Assembly: GCA_021799495.1 (NCBI GenBank) | Contig: JAJZAI010000001.1 | Coordinates: 62,001 to 126,000, forward strand | Length of the DNA stretch: 64,000 nucleotides | Direction of reading: 5' to 3' | Source of the DNA: Deltaproteobacteria bacterium | GTDB taxonomy: Bacteria; Desulfobacterota; Binatia; Binatales; Binataceae | In this document: in pieces, positions 17,841-24,954 of the stretch | Numbering within the stretch: position 1 is the stretch's first letter | Layout: every line of letters starts with the position of its first letter | Made by a program: the position numbers and the translations under genes | Notes under the pieces: model-generated | Database searches by the model: none | Told to the model about the DNA's origin: nothing | Seen by the model: only the letters and a program-made list of their open reading frames with translations

Positions 17841-18047
17841 GGCCGCGGACCTCCATTGAACGGACGGCCAGTTACGTCCGGTCGTTTCAAACGCGCACTG
17901 TAGCGCAAAGCGAGCGCCGAAGGCCAACCCGCGGGCCGCCTGACGCCGGATCGATCGAATTGTTGCGCGGAACGGCGCAACCGCCCCGCACGCAAGCGCG
18001 GAAACCCCGCGCCCGCGTGCGAAAATATCGCGTCCGCGCGGCGCCGG

Positions 18048-19160
18048 CTAGTCCCGGAAACCCAGCCGCGCCGCGACCCGCGCCGCCGCCCGCGCCAGAA
18101 TCGGCGGATGCGCGCCCATCCGCTCGAAGCGCGGATCGGTGGTCTGGCCGCGCACGAAGCGGACGTAGATCTGCTGCAGCACGGTCGCGGTCTTCCAATG
18201 CGCCCAGGCGCGATAAAAATCGACCGACGAAAGATCGCGCCCGCTGCGCCGCGCATAGCGTTCGGTCAGTTGGTCGCGCGTCAGGAAACCGGGCCGCGCG
18301 GTATGCGCGTAGCCCTCGCTCATTTCGAGCATCTCTTCCGGATCGGACGCCTCGCGCCAATAGTTCAGGCTGGTGCCGACGTCGATCATCGGATCGCCGA
18401 GCGTGGACATCTCCCAGTCGAAAACGCCGACCACTTTTCCGGAATTGTCCGGCGCGAACATCACATTGTGCAGAAAGAAATCGTTATGCAGCAGCGTAGG
18501 CGGTTGCGGCGCCGGCATGTGCTCGAGGAACCACGCGCCCAGCTTGTTCATCAGCGGAACTTCGGCGGTTTTCGCCTTCTCCCAGCGATCCATCCAGCCC
18601 GTAATCTGCCGGCGCACGAAGCCGTCGGGCCGGCCAAGGCCGCCGAGGCCGAGCTTTTCGTATTCGACCGCATGGAGATCGGCGAGCGCGTCGATAAATC
18701 CTTCGGACATCGCGCGGAACGTCTCCGGCGTCTGCGTGATTCCGGGCGGCAGCGGCCGGCGATTCGGAATCACGAAACCGGTCCGGCGCTGCATCACGAA
18801 AAACGGCGCGCCGATAATCGACGGATCCTCGCACAGCAGAATCGCGCGCGGGGCCGGCTCGTACCCTTCCCACAGGCGCGAAAGCACCCGGTGCTCGCGC
18901 GCCATGTCATGGGCCGACGGCGGCAACGGTCCGAACGGAGGCCGGCGCACGACCCATTCCTGGTCGCCGAAACGCAGCAGATAGGTGAGGTTGGAATGGC
19001 CGCCGCGGAACTGCAGCACCGTGAGCGGCGCGTCGCCCGCGCCCGGCACTTTGTGCTCGCGCAGATAAGCGACCAGCCTAGGCCAGTCGAGCTGCTCCTC
19101 GTCGCGCACTTCGCCGTATTCGGGTAGCGGTTGATCGTTGTCTTCGAGTTCTTCAGCCAT
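18048..19160 (-). CDS. Aminoglycoside-phosphotransferase-fold kinase (ACAD10/LvaA-like)
   Basis: A 370-residue protein of the APH/choline kinase fold. The ATP lobe includes FRGGHSNLTYLLRFGDQEWVVRR, the catalytic loop is LLHNDFFLHNVMF with HND and Asn, and VGVFDWEMSTLGDPMIDVG carries the metal-binding Asp. It sits 95 bp downstream of an acyl-CoA dehydrogenase, matching the split arrangement of ACAD10/ACAD11 and of the Pseudomonas levulinate genes lvaA and lvaC, where such a kinase phosphorylates 4-hydroxyacyl-CoA. That substrate is inference from context. ATG at 19160 is preferred over a GTG at 19193 that lies inside a hairpin. Confidence 0.92.
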   Translation of the reverse strand: MAEELEDNDQPLPEYGEVRDEEQLDWPRLVAYLREHKVPGAGDAPLTVLQFRGGHSNLTYLLRFGDQEWVVRRPPFGPLPPSAHDMAREHRVLSRLWEGYEPAPRAILLCEDPSIIGAPFFVMQRRTGFVIPNRRPLPPGITQTPETFRAMSEGFIDALADLHAVEYEKLGLGGLGRPDGFVRRQITGWMDRWEKAKTAEVPLMNKLGAWFLEHMPAPQPPTLLHNDFFLHNVMFAPDNSGKVVGVFDWEMSTLGDPMIDVGTSLNYWREASDPEEMLEMSEGYAHTARPGFLTRDQLTERYARRSGRDLSSVDFYRAWAHWKTATVLQQIYVRFVRGQTTDPRFERMGAHPPILARAAARVAARLGFRD

Positions 19161-19179
19161 CGCAAGACCCGGAAATAGC

Positions 19180-19202
19180 GGCCGGCGCGTCACGCGCCGG
19201 CC
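19180..19202 (-). terminator. 10-bp hairpin between acyl-CoA dehydrogenase and kinase genes
   Basis: GGCCGGCGCG (19180-19189) pairs with CGCGCCGGCC (19193-19202) around TCA. It sits about 20 bp upstream of the kinase start, without a T-run, and could tune the ratio of the two proteins. Confidence 0.5.
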
Positions 19203-19255
19203 GGTTTGGGATATTCCCGTCTATAGCAGAAATCGGCCGCGCCCGCGCATCCGGC

Positions 19256-20455
19256 CTACTGCTTCCAGCGGCGGCATTCGCGCCGCGCGATCGTCATGCG
19301 ATGGACCTCGTCGGGGCCGTCCACGATTCGCATCGAACGGTTTTCGCGCCAGAAGCGCGCGATCGGCGTGTCGTCGCTCATGCCGAGCGCGCCGTGGAGC
19401 TGAATCGCGCGGTCCAGCACCTCCATCACCATGTTGGCCGCCAGCACCTTGATCATCGCGACTTCCTGGCGCGCCTGCGCCTTGCCGACGGTGTCGATCT
19501 TCCAGGCCGCCTGCATGACCATCAGGCGCGTCGCGTCGATCTCGATCCGCGAGTCGGCGATCCATTGCTGCACGTTGGCCTTGTCGGCGAGCAGGCTGCC
19601 GTGCGTCCAGCGCGTGTTTGCGCGCTTGCACATCAGTTCGAGCGCGCGCTCGGCCACGCCGATATTACGCATGCAGTGATGGATCCGGCCGGGGCCGAGG
19701 CGGGCCTGCGCGATCTTGAAGCCGTCGCCCTCGTTGCCGAGCACGTTGGTCACCGGCACGCGGCAATCCTTGTAGAGGATCTCGCAATGGCCGCCGCCGC
19801 CCGCGTGGCCCATCACCGGCACCGCGCGCACCATGTTGAAGCCGGGCGCGTCGGTCGGAACGATAATCATGCTGGCGCGGCGATGCGGCTCGGCGTTCGG
19901 ATCGGTCACCACCATCGCGATCGCGAAGCTCGAACCAATCCCGTTGGAGGTGAACCACTTGTGGCCGTTGATTACGTAGTCGTCGCCGTCGCGGACGGCG
20001 CGCGTCGCCAACTGGGTCGGATCGGAACCGGGCGTCTCCGGCTCGGTCATCGAAAAGCAGGTGCGCATTTCGCCTTCAAGGCAGGGGTCAAGCCAGCGCT
20101 TTTTCTGTTCGGGCGTCGCGAAATCCTCGAGAATTTCCATATTGCCGGTGTCCGGCGCCATGCAGTTGAATGCTCGGGCACCGATCGGGCTGCGGCCCAT
20201 GATTTCGCAAAGCGGGGCATATTCAGCCACTTTGAGGCCTTTGCCATGAACGTCGTCGGGCAAAAACAGGTTCCAGAGGCCGGCCGCCTTGGCCTTCTTG
20301 CGAACCTCCTTGAGCGCCTGCGGCTCGATATGCTCCTTGCCGGGCGCATGCATCTCCTGCTCGACCTGATGCTCGATCGGATAGACGTACTCGTTCATGA
20401 AATCGGAGACTTTTTTCTGCAGCTCCTGAACCTTGGGGGAAAGCGAAAAATCCAT
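19256..20455 (-). CDS. Acyl-CoA dehydrogenase (ACAD11-like)
   Basis: A 399-residue FAD enzyme that oxidises an acyl-CoA at the alpha-beta bond. Signatures include CFSMTEPETPGSDPTQLATR (FAD contact), YVINGHKWFTSNG and, near the C-terminus, QLHGALGMSDDTPIARFWR and IVDGPDEVHRMTIAR. The ATG at 20455 follows GAGGAG; MDFSLSPKVQELQKKVSDFM is a normal N-terminus. It is the first gene of a minus-strand unit with the kinase. Divergent to it, 189 bp away, lies a VOC-family gene, so both promoters should sit between 20456 and 20644. ACAD11 relatives act on 4-hydroxy fatty acids with the neighbouring kinase; that role is inferred. Confidence 0.95.
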   Translation of the reverse strand: MDFSLSPKVQELQKKVSDFMNEYVYPIEHQVEQEMHAPGKEHIEPQALKEVRKKAKAAGLWNLFLPDDVHGKGLKVAEYAPLCEIMGRSPIGARAFNCMAPDTGNMEILEDFATPEQKKRWLDPCLEGEMRTCFSMTEPETPGSDPTQLATRAVRDGDDYVINGHKWFTSNGIGSSFAIAMVVTDPNAEPHRRASMIIVPTDAPGFNMVRAVPVMGHAGGGGHCEILYKDCRVPVTNVLGNEGDGFKIAQARLGPGRIHHCMRNIGVAERALELMCKRANTRWTHGSLLADKANVQQWIADSRIEIDATRLMVMQAAWKIDTVGKAQARQEVAMIKVLAANMVMEVLDRAIQLHGALGMSDDTPIARFWRENRSMRIVDGPDEVHRMTIARRECRRWKQ

Positions 20456-20644
20456 CTGGCTCCTCGCGGACTGGAATGCAGTGCCAGTCTTATCCCTTCC
20501 CCCGCGCACATTCCAGACTCTGCATCGCAGGCGCGCGCCGATCCCCTTTGCGATCGGCTCCTCCCGAATCCTGTATTCTCGCGCCGCATTTTGCTAAGTG
20601 ACGCTGGCGGACACGCGCGGCTTTAGCCGCCGGAGGCGAATCTT

Positions 20645-21349
20645 ATGGAACTGGCCAAACCAACTATCGACATCGGCATCTTCACCAATCAGCTCGAGCC
20701 GATGCAGGAATTTTACGGCAAGAAACTTGGACTGCAGTTTGAATCGGTGCTGCCGGTGGGCGGCGGTTTCAAGCAATATCGCTATCTGGCGAACGGATCG
20801 GTGATCAAACTGATGCATACCCAGGCGCCGCTGCGGCGGCGGCGGCCGGGCGGCTACGAGACCATCATGTTGGCGGCGACCTCGGCGATTCGGGCCGAGC
20901 CGCTGCCCGATCCCGATGACAACACCATCCTGCTGGTGCCGCCGGGCCGCGACGACGTGACGCAAATCGAATTACGCACCGGAGTTGTGGACCCCGATGC
21001 TCATATGGAGTTTTACCAGAAGGCTCTGGGCGCGACTGATTTCAATCGCAACCGGGTCAAACTGGGCGAATCGATCGTCGCGTTCTATCATGAGCCGGTG
21101 GTGAAAAAAGCCTCCGGCCAACCGTTCGCCAATCCGATGGAAGTGATTCAGGCGATGGCCGAACTCGGCATCCAGTACATCACGCTTGGCGTCAAGGATT
21201 GCAACGCGGCGTTCGCGGCGGCGATCGCGGCAGGCGCGGCCGAGGCGGTCAAGCCGGCGAATTTCGGCACGGTCGCGCGCATCGCGTTTGTCCGCGACCC
21301 CGACGGTAATTTTATCGAGTTGGCGCAGCGTCCCGCGCCGGCGGCCTGA
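20645..21349 (+). CDS. VOC (glyoxalase/dioxygenase-fold) protein with two modules
   Basis: A 234-residue protein of the vicinal-oxygen-chelate superfamily. The first module begins ELAKPTIDIGIFTNQLEPMQ with FYGKKLGLQF, and the second part has HMEFYQKALGATDFNRN and ends VRDPDGNFIELAQR, the usual metal-ligand Glu context. The His expected in the first strand is replaced (DIGIFT), so metal binding in module one is uncertain. The ATG at 20645 follows GGAGGCG. It lies divergent to the acyl-CoA dehydrogenase and may act on a related carbonyl or CoA ester, for example as an epimerase; the exact reaction cannot be read from sequence. Confidence 0.88.
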   Translation: MELAKPTIDIGIFTNQLEPMQEFYGKKLGLQFESVLPVGGGFKQYRYLANGSVIKLMHTQAPLRRRRPGGYETIMLAATSAIRAEPLPDPDDNTILLVPPGRDDVTQIELRTGVVDPDAHMEFYQKALGATDFNRNRVKLGESIVAFYHEPVVKKASGQPFANPMEVIQAMAELGIQYITLGVKDCNAAFAAAIAAGAAEAVKPANFGTVARIAFVRDPDGNFIELAQRPAPAA

Positions 21350-21355
21350 TCTGAT

Positions 21356-21383
21356 GCGGCGGACGCCTCCCGGCGTCCGCCGC
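21356..21383. terminator. Terminator hairpin after the VOC gene
   Basis: A perfect 12-bp stem, GCGGCGGACGCC (21356-21367) with GGCGTCCGCCGC (21372-21383), loop TCCC. It stands 6 bp past the VOC stop and can serve both converging genes. Confidence 0.7.
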
Positions 21384-21398
21384 CAAACGCACAATCGA

Positions 21399-21430
21399 AC
21401 GGGGTGGACGGCTTCAACCGTCCGCCCCGT
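21399..21430. terminator. Second terminator hairpin before the helicase stop
   Basis: A 13-bp stem with one G-T wobble, ACGGGGTGGACGG (21399-21411) with CCGTCCGCCCCGT (21418-21430), loop CTTCAA. Together with the hairpin at 21356 it forms a double stop between the converging VOC and helicase genes. Confidence 0.65.
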
Positions 21431-21510
21431 CGATCATTCAGAGCCTTGCGGCGCGGCAACGCGTCCCCATCAAGAAGATCGCTGGCGGCCTGATAGAAAT
21501 GAATTGATCG

Positions 21511-22710
21511 TCAGCCCCAGCGGGAGCGGGCGCGGCGGCGCGGCGCGCTCGAGCGGAACAACTTGACCGGCTTCGGCGCGGTGACCTGCGGTTGATCGAA
21601 GCCTTCGACATACTCGCGTTCCAGCGTAAGTCCGAGCGCCCGTTCGATCCGTCCGAGATTCACGCGATCCTCCGGCGTCGCCAGGCTGATTGCGCATCCC
21701 TCGCGGCCCATCCGCGCGGTTCGGCCAATCCGATGAATGTAGTTTTCAGGCTCCTCGGGCAGGTCGAAATTGATTACATGCGAAACGCCATGAATATCGA
21801 GGCCGCGCGCCGCCACGTCGGTCGCGACCATCACGCGATAACTGCCGCGCCTGAATCCGGCGAGCGCCGCGTTGCGCTGGCCTTGCGAGCGTTCGCCGTG
21901 AATCGGAATCGCGCGGACTCCCGCCCGCGCCAGCATCCGCGCCACGCGATCGGTGCGATCGCGCGTGCGGGTGAAGACGATCGCGCTTTCGACCTCGGGC
22001 CGCTTCAGCAGCGCGAGCAGCACTTCGCCTTTTTGAGCATTGGTGACGGGACAGACTGATTGGATAATCGAAGCCGGCGGGAGCGCCTTTTCGCCCACGC
22101 TGACGCGCTCGGGGTCGTGCAGGAATTCGCGCGCCATCCGGTTCGCCGCCGACTCCATGGTCGCCGAAAACATCAGCGTCTGACGTTCCGCGGGTGCCAT
22201 CCGCATGATCCGCCTGAGTTGCGGCATAAAGCCCATGTCGAGCAGGCGATCGGCCTCGTCGATGACGACGACCTTCAGATTAGCGAGCGTGGTCACGCCG
22301 CGCTCCAGATGGTCGATCAGCCGTCCGGGGCAGGCGATCAGGACGTCGACGCCCTTTTCCAGGTCATGGATCTGGCGGCGCATCGATTCGCCGCCGACGA
22401 TCAACGCGGCGCGAATCCCGGTATGACGCGCCAGCAATATGAATTCCCGTTCGACCTGCGCCGCCAGCTCGCGCGTCGGCTCGATAATCAGCGCCGACGG
22501 CCGCTCCGGGCGTTCGCGATGGATCCGGTCGAGCAGCGGAATCAGGAACGCCGCGGTTTTGCCGCTACCGGTTTCGGCGGTGGCTACGATATCGCGTCCG
22601 GCGAGAACCACAGGAATCGCCGAGGATTGAATCGGCGTCGGTTGATGATGCCCGCGGTCGCGAATCGAACGATGGATTTCTGGCGTGAGTTCTAATGCGG
22701 AAAAAGACAA
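21511..22710 (-). CDS. DEAD-box ATP-dependent RNA helicase
   Basis: A 399-residue minimal DEAD-box helicase. Motifs in order: Q motif PTPIQ, motif I AETGSGKT, Ia PTRELA, Ib GRLIDH, II DEAD, III SAT, IV IVFTRTR, V ATDVAARGLDI, VI HRIGRTARMG. The tail is short and very basic (FRSSAPRRRARSRWG), as in RhlE-type proteins that unwind rRNA precursors and act in ribosome assembly or the degradosome. The start is TTG at 22710, 6 nt after AAGGT. Upstream, 113-136 bp away, are two adjoining palindromes that could be an operator. A cold-shock role is common in the family but not shown here. Confidence 0.95.
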   Translation of the reverse strand: MSFSALELTPEIHRSIRDRGHHQPTPIQSSAIPVVLAGRDIVATAETGSGKTAAFLIPLLDRIHRERPERPSALIIEPTRELAAQVEREFILLARHTGIRAALIVGGESMRRQIHDLEKGVDVLIACPGRLIDHLERGVTTLANLKVVVIDEADRLLDMGFMPQLRRIMRMAPAERQTLMFSATMESAANRMAREFLHDPERVSVGEKALPPASIIQSVCPVTNAQKGEVLLALLKRPEVESAIVFTRTRDRTDRVARMLARAGVRAIPIHGERSQGQRNAALAGFRRGSYRVMVATDVAARGLDIHGVSHVINFDLPEEPENYIHRIGRTARMGREGCAISLATPEDRVNLGRIERALGLTLEREYVEGFDQPQVTAPKPVKLFRSSAPRRRARSRWG

Positions 22711-22822
22711 TTTTTACCTTCGGTGGGACTGGGCGCGGAAAATTGGCTCGCTTGAGCCCAAGCCGCGCTTGAAGTGCGATTTGCGTGGGTACGTTCCCAA
22801 ACGCATCGTGTCCATAAATTAT

Positions 22823-22846
22823 TCTTATGCATAAGAGTACCGGTAC
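22823..22846 (-). promoter_or_regulatory. Two abutting palindromes upstream of the helicase
   Basis: TCTTATGCATAAGA (22823-22836, perfect 14-bp palindrome) is followed directly by GTACCGGTAC (22837-22846, perfect 10-bp palindrome). They lie 113-136 bp upstream of the helicase start and just past the end of the MocR gene, in an AT-richer patch. A regulator-binding site is the simplest reading. Confidence 0.4.
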
Positions 22847-22870
22847 GGCGGCGCCAACGCAATCATGCCG

Positions 22871-24190
22871 CTAGGCGGGATGGGTGCGACCGCCGGTTTT
22901 GAGCGTCGCCGCCAGCGAATCCGCAAAATCTTCCGCCGCGGACGGCAAGAGCGCGGCGATCGTCACCCGAATCGCCGGCGGAGTCGCGATTCGATAGCGC
23001 TCGCCGGGCGCGACGCCCCATCCGGCGCCGAGCAGCGCCTGCGCCACAGCGCCCTCTTCCGCCACCGGAATCCAGACGTTCATCCCCGACCGGCCCATCG
23101 CGCCGATTCCGCGCCGCGCGAGCGCGTCAAGCAAAGCCGTCCGGCGTTCGGCGTACGCCCGTTCCGCCGCGCTTACGAGCTTCAACGTATCGGCGTCGCG
23201 CAGCAATTCAGCGACCAGCCGCTGCAGGACCGTGCTGACCCATCCGGGACCCAGCCGCAGCCGTCCCGCCACCCGGCCGATCGTGGTTTCGTCGCCCGCC
23301 ATCAGCGCCACGCGCAGATCCGGGCCAAGCGATTTCGAAACCGATCGCACCACCGCCCAGCGCGGACGCTCCGGACCGGCCAGAGACAGCGCGGGCGCGC
23401 CGGCGATCGGGCCGGCGTGATCGTCTTCGATCAGCAAAACGTCGGGATAACGGACTAATATGCGCCGCAACTCGCCAGCGCGATCCGCCTCGAGCGCCGC
23501 GCCGGTCGGATTCTGCGCCCGCGGCGTGATTACGATCGCGGCCGCGCCGGCGCGCAGCGTTCGATCGAACTCGGCCGGAATCGGGCCATGCTCATCGACG
23601 CGCATCGGCCGGATTCGCAGTCCCAACGCGTGCGCGAGGTCGGCAACGTTCGGATAACCGGGATCCTCCATCGCGATTACGTCGCCCGCCCGCAGCCATG
23701 CCGCGAGTGCCCGCTCGACGCCGTCGCACGCTCCGCTGACCGCCGCCAGATGCTTAGCCGGAATCCCGCACGCCGCGAACATCGCGACCGCGAGCGCGGC
23801 CAGTTGCTCGTCGATCTGCCCCTCGCCGTAGCTTCGCCGCATCGGGCCAAGCCGCGCGAGGACGCGCGAAATGTCGGGTATGAACGCCGAGTCGGGATTG
23901 CCGAGCGTCAGGTTGCGCACGCCCGCCGGAATCGCCACCGGCGCGCGCGTGACAACTGGCGGCCGGTACAGCACCGACGTGCCCCGCCGGCCGTCGCCGG
24001 CGATCAATCCGCGCACGCGCAGGTCCCGGAACGCCGCCGCGATCGTCGCCGGACTGAGACCGAGGTTTTTCGCCAAGGTACGCACGGTCGGCAATCGAGT
24101 TCCGGGCGTAATCCCGCCCGCGGCGATCGCCCGCTCCACGCTGGCGGAGATTTCGCTTGCGGTCTGTCCGCGGATCGAATATCGTTCCAT
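22871..24190 (-). CDS. MocR-family transcription regulator (GntR wHTH fused to PLP aminotransferase)
   Basis: A 439-residue regulator. Residues 1-65 form a GntR-type winged helix (TRLPTVRTLAKNLGLSPATI). The rest is a fold-type I aminotransferase with NPTGA after the substrate Arg region and the PLP-binding SVSKSLGPDLRVALMAGD with the Schiff-base Lys. MocR proteins sense PLP or amino compounds and often control vitamin B6 or amino acid genes. Here it is divergent, with 30 bp between starts, from a pyridoxamine-phosphate-oxidase-fold gene, matching the PdxR/PtsJ theme. ATG at 24190 is chosen; a TTG at 24217 would leave 3 bp to the divergent gene. Residue-level effector is unknown. Confidence 0.93.
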   Translation of the reverse strand: MERYSIRGQTASEISASVERAIAAGGITPGTRLPTVRTLAKNLGLSPATIAAAFRDLRVRGLIAGDGRRGTSVLYRPPVVTRAPVAIPAGVRNLTLGNPDSAFIPDISRVLARLGPMRRSYGEGQIDEQLAALAVAMFAACGIPAKHLAAVSGACDGVERALAAWLRAGDVIAMEDPGYPNVADLAHALGLRIRPMRVDEHGPIPAEFDRTLRAGAAAIVITPRAQNPTGAALEADRAGELRRILVRYPDVLLIEDDHAGPIAGAPALSLAGPERPRWAVVRSVSKSLGPDLRVALMAGDETTIGRVAGRLRLGPGWVSTVLQRLVAELLRDADTLKLVSAAERAYAERRTALLDALARRGIGAMGRSGMNVWIPVAEEGAVAQALLGAGWGVAPGERYRIATPPAIRVTIAALLPSAAEDFADSLAATLKTGGRTHPA

Positions 24191-24220
24191 TACAGAATCA
24201 ATTTTGTACTGTGACAAAAA
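24191..24220. promoter_or_regulatory. Compact divergent regulatory region of the MocR/PNPOx pair
   Basis: Only 30 bp separate the two starts. The AT-rich spacer holds the inverted repeat ACAG-N13-CTGT (24192-24212), a plausible MocR operator covering the ribosome-binding region of both genes. No Shine-Dalgarno is visible for either gene, so leaderless or very short-leader transcripts are likely. Confidence 0.45.
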
Positions 24221-24919
24221 ATGAACAATCCAAGCAAGCCTCCGGAAGCCGTTTCAGGCCAGTTTATTCCGACCGACCGCACCCGCGTCCGGCGCTATCC
24301 GGCGCGCGCCACATATGAACGCGCAACCATCGAAGCGATTCTCGACGAAGGGATGGTCTGCCATGTCGGATTCGTCCACGACGGCCATCCGTTCGTGATC
24401 CCCACGATGTACGTGCGCGACGGCGCGCGCATCCTGATTCACGGCTCACCGCTCAGCCGGATGCTTACCGGGGCGGCCGAAGGCGTCGCGCTCTGCGTCA
24501 CGGTAACGCTGCTGGATGGCGTGGTGATGGCGCGCTCGGCGTTTCACCATTCGATGAACTACCGCTCGGTCGCGATCGTCGGCCGGGCGCGCGAGGTGGT
24601 CGAACCGGCGGGCAAGCTCGCGGCGATGCGCGCGCTGGTCGAGCGGCTGATTCCGGGCCGGTGGGATGACGTCCGCCAACCGACGCCGGGAGAGATGGCG
24701 GGCACGCGAGTGCTCGAGATTCCGCTGCTCGAGGCGTCGGCGAAGGCGCGGACCGGAGGACCGGTCGATCTGACCGAGGACGAATCGTTCCCGGTTTGGG
24801 CCGGCGTAGTGCCGCTCAGCCTGACGCCCGGCGAACCGATTCCCGACGCCAAGCTCGCGCCGGGAATCGAAGCGCCGGAATATGTGCGCCACTGGCGCCG
24901 CTCCGGGCGCCGGTCATGA
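24221..24919 (+). CDS. Pyridoxamine 5'-phosphate oxidase-fold flavoprotein (NimA-like)
   Basis: A 232-residue split-barrel FMN-binding protein. The N-terminal block RRYPARATYERATIEAILDE and VCHVGFVHDGHPFVIPTMYV is typical of the PNPOx-like/NimA group, with FHHSMNYRSVAIVGRAREV forming the dimer-interface flavin region. Such proteins bind FMN, F420 or heme and are often reductases of unknown substrate; true PdxH is about the same size but has different motifs. The ATG at 24221 lies 30 bp from the MocR start, so the pair is surely co-regulated, which supports a link to vitamin B6 or amine metabolism. It converges with the secreted protein gene 35 bp downstream. Confidence 0.88.
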   Translation: MNNPSKPPEAVSGQFIPTDRTRVRRYPARATYERATIEAILDEGMVCHVGFVHDGHPFVIPTMYVRDGARILIHGSPLSRMLTGAAEGVALCVTVTLLDGVVMARSAFHHSMNYRSVAIVGRAREVVEPAGKLAAMRALVERLIPGRWDDVRQPTPGEMAGTRVLEIPLLEASAKARTGGPVDLTEDESFPVWAGVVPLSLTPGEPIPDAKLAPGIEAPEYVRHWRRSGRRS

Positions 24920-24954
24920 AGCCGCGCGCCTGATCGATTGACGCGGGGGCTCTA

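Noticed and set aside
24192-24212. ACAG-N13-CTGT read as a LexA box
   Set aside because: The half sites point outward with the wrong spacing; it fits a MocR-type operator better.
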